NCBI GenBank assembly: GCA_026400275.1
Contig: JAPLPK010000035.1
Span: 1-45,502, forward strand
Direction: 5' to 3'
Source: Burkholderiales bacterium
GTDB lineage: Bacteria; Pseudomonadota; Gammaproteobacteria; Burkholderiales; Burkholderiaceae_C
DNA length: 45,502 bases
The notes beneath the pieces are model-generated. The model was not told where the DNA came from and searched no databases. It worked only from the letters and a program-made list of their open reading frames with translations. Position 1 is the stretch's first letter. Every line of letters starts with the position of its first letter. Of the stretch, positions 42,133 to 45,502 are shown piece by piece. A program made the position numbers and the translations under genes.

Positions 42133-43239
42133 TCAGGCTGGGTAGATCGCGCCCAGCACCCGGTTGCCCCGTGCACCGGTGACGCTGGCCAGGCTGCCCG
42201 GTGCGCGCAACAGCGTCTGACGCGCCAGCCAGGCAAAGGCCGTGGCTTCCACCTGCAGGGGCGGCAGTCCGTGGTCGGCTGAGGATCGCACCAGCATGGC
42301 GGGCAGCGCGGCCTGTATGCGCCGCATCAGGTGGCCGTTCAAGGCGCCGCCACCGCATACGATCAACTGCTTGCTATTCTTTCCATAGCTGCTTGCGCAG
42401 GTAGCATTTGCGCTGGCGGTCAATTCGGTCAATGTGGCTTGCACGTCTACCGGGCGCAGTCCGGCGAACTGCTGGAGCTTGGTAGCCAGCCAGCCGGGGT
42501 TGAACAGGTCGCGGCCGGTGCTCTTGGGTGGTGCCTTGGCCAGAAAAGGCTCGTCCAGCAAGGCGGCCAGCAAGTCCGGCTGCACGCGGCCACTGGTGGC
42601 CCAGGCGCCATCGGCATCGAAGGGCTGGCCGGTATGCTGCTGGCACCAGTAGTCCATCAACGCATTGCCGGGACCGCAGTCGAAGCCCAGGATGTGCTCG
42701 CCGTCCAGCACGCTCAGGTTGGAAATGCCGCCGATGTTCAGCACCGCCACCGTCTCTTGCGGACGGCCGAACACCTGCTGGTGGAAGGCCGGCACCAGCG
42801 GCGCGCCCTGGCCCCCAGCGGCGACGTCGCGGCTGCGGAAGTCAGCTACCACGGTGACGCCAGTGCGCTCGGCCAACAGGGCCGGGTTGTTCAGTTGCAG
42901 GGTGTAGCCGGTGCCGTCGAATTCCTGCGGGCGGTGGCGTACGGTCTGGCCGTGGGCACCGATGGCCTGGATAGATGCTGCAGTGGTGTGGCTGCGGTCC
43001 AGTAATAGCTGGACTACCTTGGCATAGAGCTCAGCCAAGGCATTGGCGGCCAGGGCCGCGCGGTGCAGCTCGTTGTCCCCTGGTGAATTCAAGGTCAGCA
43101 GCCCGGCCCGGTGTGCATCGACGAAGGGCAGGCTGGCGTGCTGCAGCACCTGCATGCGGCCGCCGGCAAAGTCGGCCAGCACACCGTCCACGCCGTCTAG
43201 CGAGGTGCCGGACATGAGGCCGATGTACAGCTCGGACAC
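42133..43239 (-). CDS. anmK: 1,6-anhydro-N-acetylmuramate kinase
   Basis: 368 residues from the GTG at 43239, giving (M)SELYIGLMSGTSLDGVDGV. The alternative ATG at 43278 would lie inside the upstream peptidase gene. ASKHA-fold kinase features: GLMSGTSLDGVD, GAHGQTVRHRP, NIGGISNL, GFDCGPGNALMD and IVCGGGALNGHL. It converts anhydro-MurNAc from cell-wall turnover into MurNAc-6-phosphate. The stretch of about residues 273-290 (ANATCASSYGKNSK) is encoded by a copy of the intergenic mini-repeat and replaces the usual helix before VCGGG without changing total length much. It starts 1 nt after the peptidase stop, so translation is probably coupled. Confidence 0.92.
   Translation of the reverse strand: MSELYIGLMSGTSLDGVDGVLADFAGGRMQVLQHASLPFVDAHRAGLLTLNSPGDNELHRAALAANALAELYAKVVQLLLDRSHTTAASIQAIGAHGQTVRHRPQEFDGTGYTLQLNNPALLAERTGVTVVADFRSRDVAAGGQGAPLVPAFHQQVFGRPQETVAVLNIGGISNLSVLDGEHILGFDCGPGNALMDYWCQQHTGQPFDADGAWATSGRVQPDLLAALLDEPFLAKAPPKSTGRDLFNPGWLATKLQQFAGLRPVDVQATLTELTASANATCASSYGKNSKQLIVCGGGALNGHLMRRIQAALPAMLVRSSADHGLPPLQVEATAFAWLARQTLLRAPGSLASVTGARGNRVLGAIYPA
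42370..42423 (+). repeat. Mini-repeat copy I, inside anmK
   Basis: TTGCTATTCTTTCCATAGCT, then GCTTGCGCAGGTAGCATTTG and CGCTGGCGGTCAA, matching the family pattern (compare copy G at 31516). It is read through by anmK on the opposite strand without a stop. It is the only intragenic copy in the window. Confidence 0.75.
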
Positions 43240-43240
43240 T

Positions 43241-44581
43241 TTAGTCAGCGCTGGCCTGTTGCACCGCCGAGGCTGCATTCAGCTGCTGGCGCATGGTGGC
43301 GGCGAGCCGGTCAAACATGGGTTTGGCGGCAGCAGACAGCGGTTGGCTTTCGCTTTGGCGGGCCACGGTCATCGGGTCCTGGTGCGCGCCGTCGACGCGG
43401 AACTCGAAGTGCAGATGCGGGCCGGTGGCCCAGCCGGTGGCGCCAATCGCACCAATATGTTCGCCCTGGCTGACCTTTTGGCCCGCGCGCACATTGATCT
43501 GGCTCAGGTGGGCGTACAGGGTTTCGTTGTGGTTGTTGTGGCGGACGATGATGACGTTGCCGTAGCCATTTTGCACGCCAGCGAATTCCACCACGCCGTC
43601 CCCCACGGTGCGCACTGGCGTACCGATGGTGCCCGCGTAGTCCACACCCAAATGGGCTTTCCACAGCTTCAAAATGGGGTGGAAGCGCATGGAGAAGCCG
43701 CTGGTGATGCGGGAGAACTCCACCGGTGCGGACAAGAAGGCGCGGCGCAGGCTTTGGCCGTTCAGTGCGTAGTAGCTGCCCTTTTGGCCAGGCTCGGCAA
43801 ACCACATGGCCTGGTAGGCTTTGCCATTGCTGAAAAATTCAGCACTTAAGACGCGACCGGTGCGCAGCAGCTGGCCGTCGGCTTCGACGGTTTCATAGAC
43901 CACCGAGAAATGGTCCCCCTTGCGCAGGGCGCGGCGGAAGTCGATGTCGCCCGAGAAGATTTCGGCGAGCTGGGTCGCGACCGCATCGGGAATGCCGGCT
44001 TCGTCGGTGGCGGCAAACAGCGAGCTGTGGATCGTGCCGCCGGCCAGCCGGCTGGTGGTGTCCAGCTGCGCATCTTCCATGCGGGAGCGGAAGCCCTTGG
44101 CGGTCTTTTCGACCACCAGGCGCTGGATGGCGCCGTCGTTACCGGGGCTCCATAGCGCGCTGAGGGACAGCAGGGCTTGCTTGTCCGTCGCCTCGGCCTT
44201 CACGGTGCGACCGGCGCGGCCGAAGATGGCTTTGTTGGCCAGCGCATCGCTGCGCAGGAAGGCGACCGCGTCTGCGTCGGCGATGCCCAGACGCTGCAGC
44301 AGCGAAGCAGCCGTGTCGCTGGAGCGGGTGGTTTCCGTGCGGAACAGGTTGAAACTATGGAGATCGAGTGCTGCAGCCTGCTCTTGCAAGGGCAGGGGTT
44401 GCACCGATTCCGTGATTTGCCGTACCGGCAGGTCAGCGGCGTCTGGGCCCAGGGAGGCGACGGCGAATGCACCGCTACCACCGCCTAAAAGTACGGCCGC
44501 CACCAGCGCAGTGATGCGCTTGGGGTGGCGTTGTACCAAAGACAAAAGCCTATCGCTGACGGTGTTGAGACCGTTGTTCAA
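43241..44581 (-). CDS. M23 peptidoglycan endopeptidase, MepM-like
   Basis: 446 residues if started at the TTG at 44581; the open frame reaches an ATG at 44737, but the first 52 residues (Pro/Ser-rich, with no ribosome site) look non-coding. A membrane anchor or signal is at about 23-46 (ITALVAAVLLGGGSGAFAVA). A long regulatory region with an OapA/CsgA-like fold follows, then the LytM domain: SMRFHPILKLWKAHLGVDY with the zinc His and Asp, and GPHLHFEFR with the HxH. It should cut peptide cross-links of the wall in the periplasm. It is followed within 1 nt by anmK, joining wall cleavage and recycling. Confidence 0.9.
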   Translation of the reverse strand: MNNGLNTVSDRLLSLVQRHPKRITALVAAVLLGGGSGAFAVASLGPDAADLPVRQITESVQPLPLQEQAAALDLHSFNLFRTETTRSSDTAASLLQRLGIADADAVAFLRSDALANKAIFGRAGRTVKAEATDKQALLSLSALWSPGNDGAIQRLVVEKTAKGFRSRMEDAQLDTTSRLAGGTIHSSLFAATDEAGIPDAVATQLAEIFSGDIDFRRALRKGDHFSVVYETVEADGQLLRTGRVLSAEFFSNGKAYQAMWFAEPGQKGSYYALNGQSLRRAFLSAPVEFSRITSGFSMRFHPILKLWKAHLGVDYAGTIGTPVRTVGDGVVEFAGVQNGYGNVIIVRHNNHNETLYAHLSQINVRAGQKVSQGEHIGAIGATGWATGPHLHFEFRVDGAHQDPMTVARQSESQPLSAAAKPMFDRLAATMRQQLNAASAVQQASAD

Positions 44582-44826
44582 AAGAGTGAATTCCCAAAAA
44601 GAGGTTTGCTGCAGAGACGTGGGAGGCCCTGGAAGTTCAGTCAGGTCATGTGCAATGGCCGGTAGCAGGAAATCGGAGGAGGGCCTGCGAGCCGTGTATT
44701 GCGCCAGACCTGGGGTTTTGGGCGGCCTATCAGGCAACGCACCACTAAAATCAGGGGCTGCAGCTAATCCGCGAGTATAGCGTTGCCCACCCTGGGCGAC
44801 AATGGATAAAGACCTGAAAAACCCTT

Positions 44827-45502
44827 ATGAATCAAGCAGTAAACCCCGTATCGGGCAGTAATTTTCCTGTAACCGACCGTGTTCGGGAGGCCATGGCCGT
44901 GTCTTTACGCGGCTGTGACGAGCTGATTCCCCAAGAAGACTGGCTGAAGAAGCTGGCGCGCTCCGAGGCCACCGGCACGCCGCTGCGCATCAAGCTGGGC
45001 CTGGACCCGACCGCGCCCGACATCCATATCGGCCACACCGTGGTGCTGAACAAGATGCGCCAGCTGCAGGACCTGGGCCATACGGTGATCTTTCTGATTG
45101 GCGACTTCACTTCGCTGATCGGCGACCCCAGCGGGCGCAACAGCACCCGCCCGCCATTGACGCCTGAGCAGATCAAGATCAACGCCGAAACCTATTACAA
45201 GCAGGCCAGCCTGGTGCTGGACCCAGCCAAGACCGAGATCCGCTACAACAGCGAATGGAGCGAGCCGCTGGGCGCGCGCGGCATGATCCAGCTGGCATCG
45301 CGCTACACCGTGGCCCGCATGATGGAGCGCAACGACTTCCACGACCGCTTCCACGGCGGCCAGTCGATCGCGGTGCACGAGTTCCTGTACCCGCTGATGC
45401 AGGGCTACGACTCGGTGGCGCTGAAGTCCGATCTGGAACTCGGCGGCACCGACCAGAAGTTCAACCTGCTGATGGGCCGCCACCTGCAGGCCGAATACGG
45501 CC
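44827..45502 (+). CDS. tyrS: Tyrosyl-tRNA synthetase, 5' part
   Basis: 225 codons are present before the window ends; the gene continues to the right. Class I synthetase motifs: [20 protein letters not shown] (HIGH) and the Tyr-binding region [20 protein letters not shown] followed by [15 protein letters not shown]. The N-terminus and spacing are of the TyrRS type found in beta/gammaproteobacteria (TyrRZ-like). It charges tRNA-Tyr. It is divergent from the M23 peptidase gene, with about 245 bp between starts. Confidence 0.95.
   Translation, partial: MNQAVNPVSGSNFPVTDRVREAMAVSLRGCDELIPQEDWLKKLARSEATGTPLRIKLGLDPTAPDIHIGHTVVLNKMRQLQDLGHTVIFLIGDFTSLIGDPSGRNSTRPPLTPEQIKINAETYYKQASLVLDPAKTEIRYNSEWSEPLGARGMIQLASRYTVARMMERNDFHDRFHGGQSIAVHEFLYPLMQGYDSVALKSDLELGGTDQKFNLLMGRHLQAEYG

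Overview
The window is ordinary GC-rich chromosome of a betaproteobacterium, most likely of the family Comamonadaceae (Rhodoferax/Acidovorax-like). The evidence is an ahcY gene led by an SAH riboswitch and followed by tlyA and metF, the DUF3348-DUF802-OmpA-DUF2894 gene set, betaproteobacterial-type L13/S9 and ErpA proteins, many paired LysR/AraC regulator-target loci, and an intergenic mini-repeat that I recall from this family. I see no transposase, phage gene, tRNA, rRNA or CRISPR array.

Layout. 1-2.2 kb: SDR-MFS operon with a divergent LysR regulator. 2.3-6.5 kb: catabolic operon (FAH-family enzyme, alpha/beta hydrolase, amidohydrolase) with a divergent AraC regulator. 6.5-13.2 kb: thiolase, EamA exporter with divergent LysR, an effector-binding protein coupled to an AraC regulator, a Tat/lipoprotein nitroreductase and two small unknown proteins. 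13.2-16.8 kb: riboswitch-ahcY-tlyA-metF, the methyl-cycle operon. 16.9-21.5 kb: a four-gene overlapping operon that looks like an uncharacterised ion-driven motor: a MotA/ExbB-like channel with a very long coiled-coil tail, a MotB-like peptidoglycan-binding stator, and two DUF proteins. 22-23.7 kb: ACC deaminase acdS with divergent Lrp-type acdR. 23.9-25.9 kb: soluble PAS chemoreceptor and an SDR. 26-31.5 kb: TRAP dicarboxylate transporter (dctPQM, with dctM broken) and its two-component system. 31.6-36.2 kb: nucleotide salvage (5'-nucleotidase, 2OG-oxygenase, nucleoside hydrolase, ribokinase). 36.4-45.5 kb: rlmJ, a membrane Ser/Thr kinase, rplM-rpsI (rpsI frameshifted), erpA, an MdtD-like MFS pump, anmK, an M23 peptidase and the start of tyrS.

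How the parts fit. SAH made by methyltransferases is hydrolysed by AhcY, and MetF supplies methyl-THF to rebuild methionine; one riboswitch probably tunes both. UshA-type nucleotidase, nucleoside hydrolase and ribokinase form a continuous route from extracellular nucleotides to ribose 5-phosphate. AnmK and the M23 peptidase sit next to each other and both handle peptidoglycan.

The most notable signals are the motor-like operon, nine copies of a 55-70 bp dyad mini-repeat including one inside the anmK reading frame, and two reading-frame breaks (dctM by an internal deletion, rpsI by +1 nt). The rpsI break is probably a sequence error because the gene is essential.
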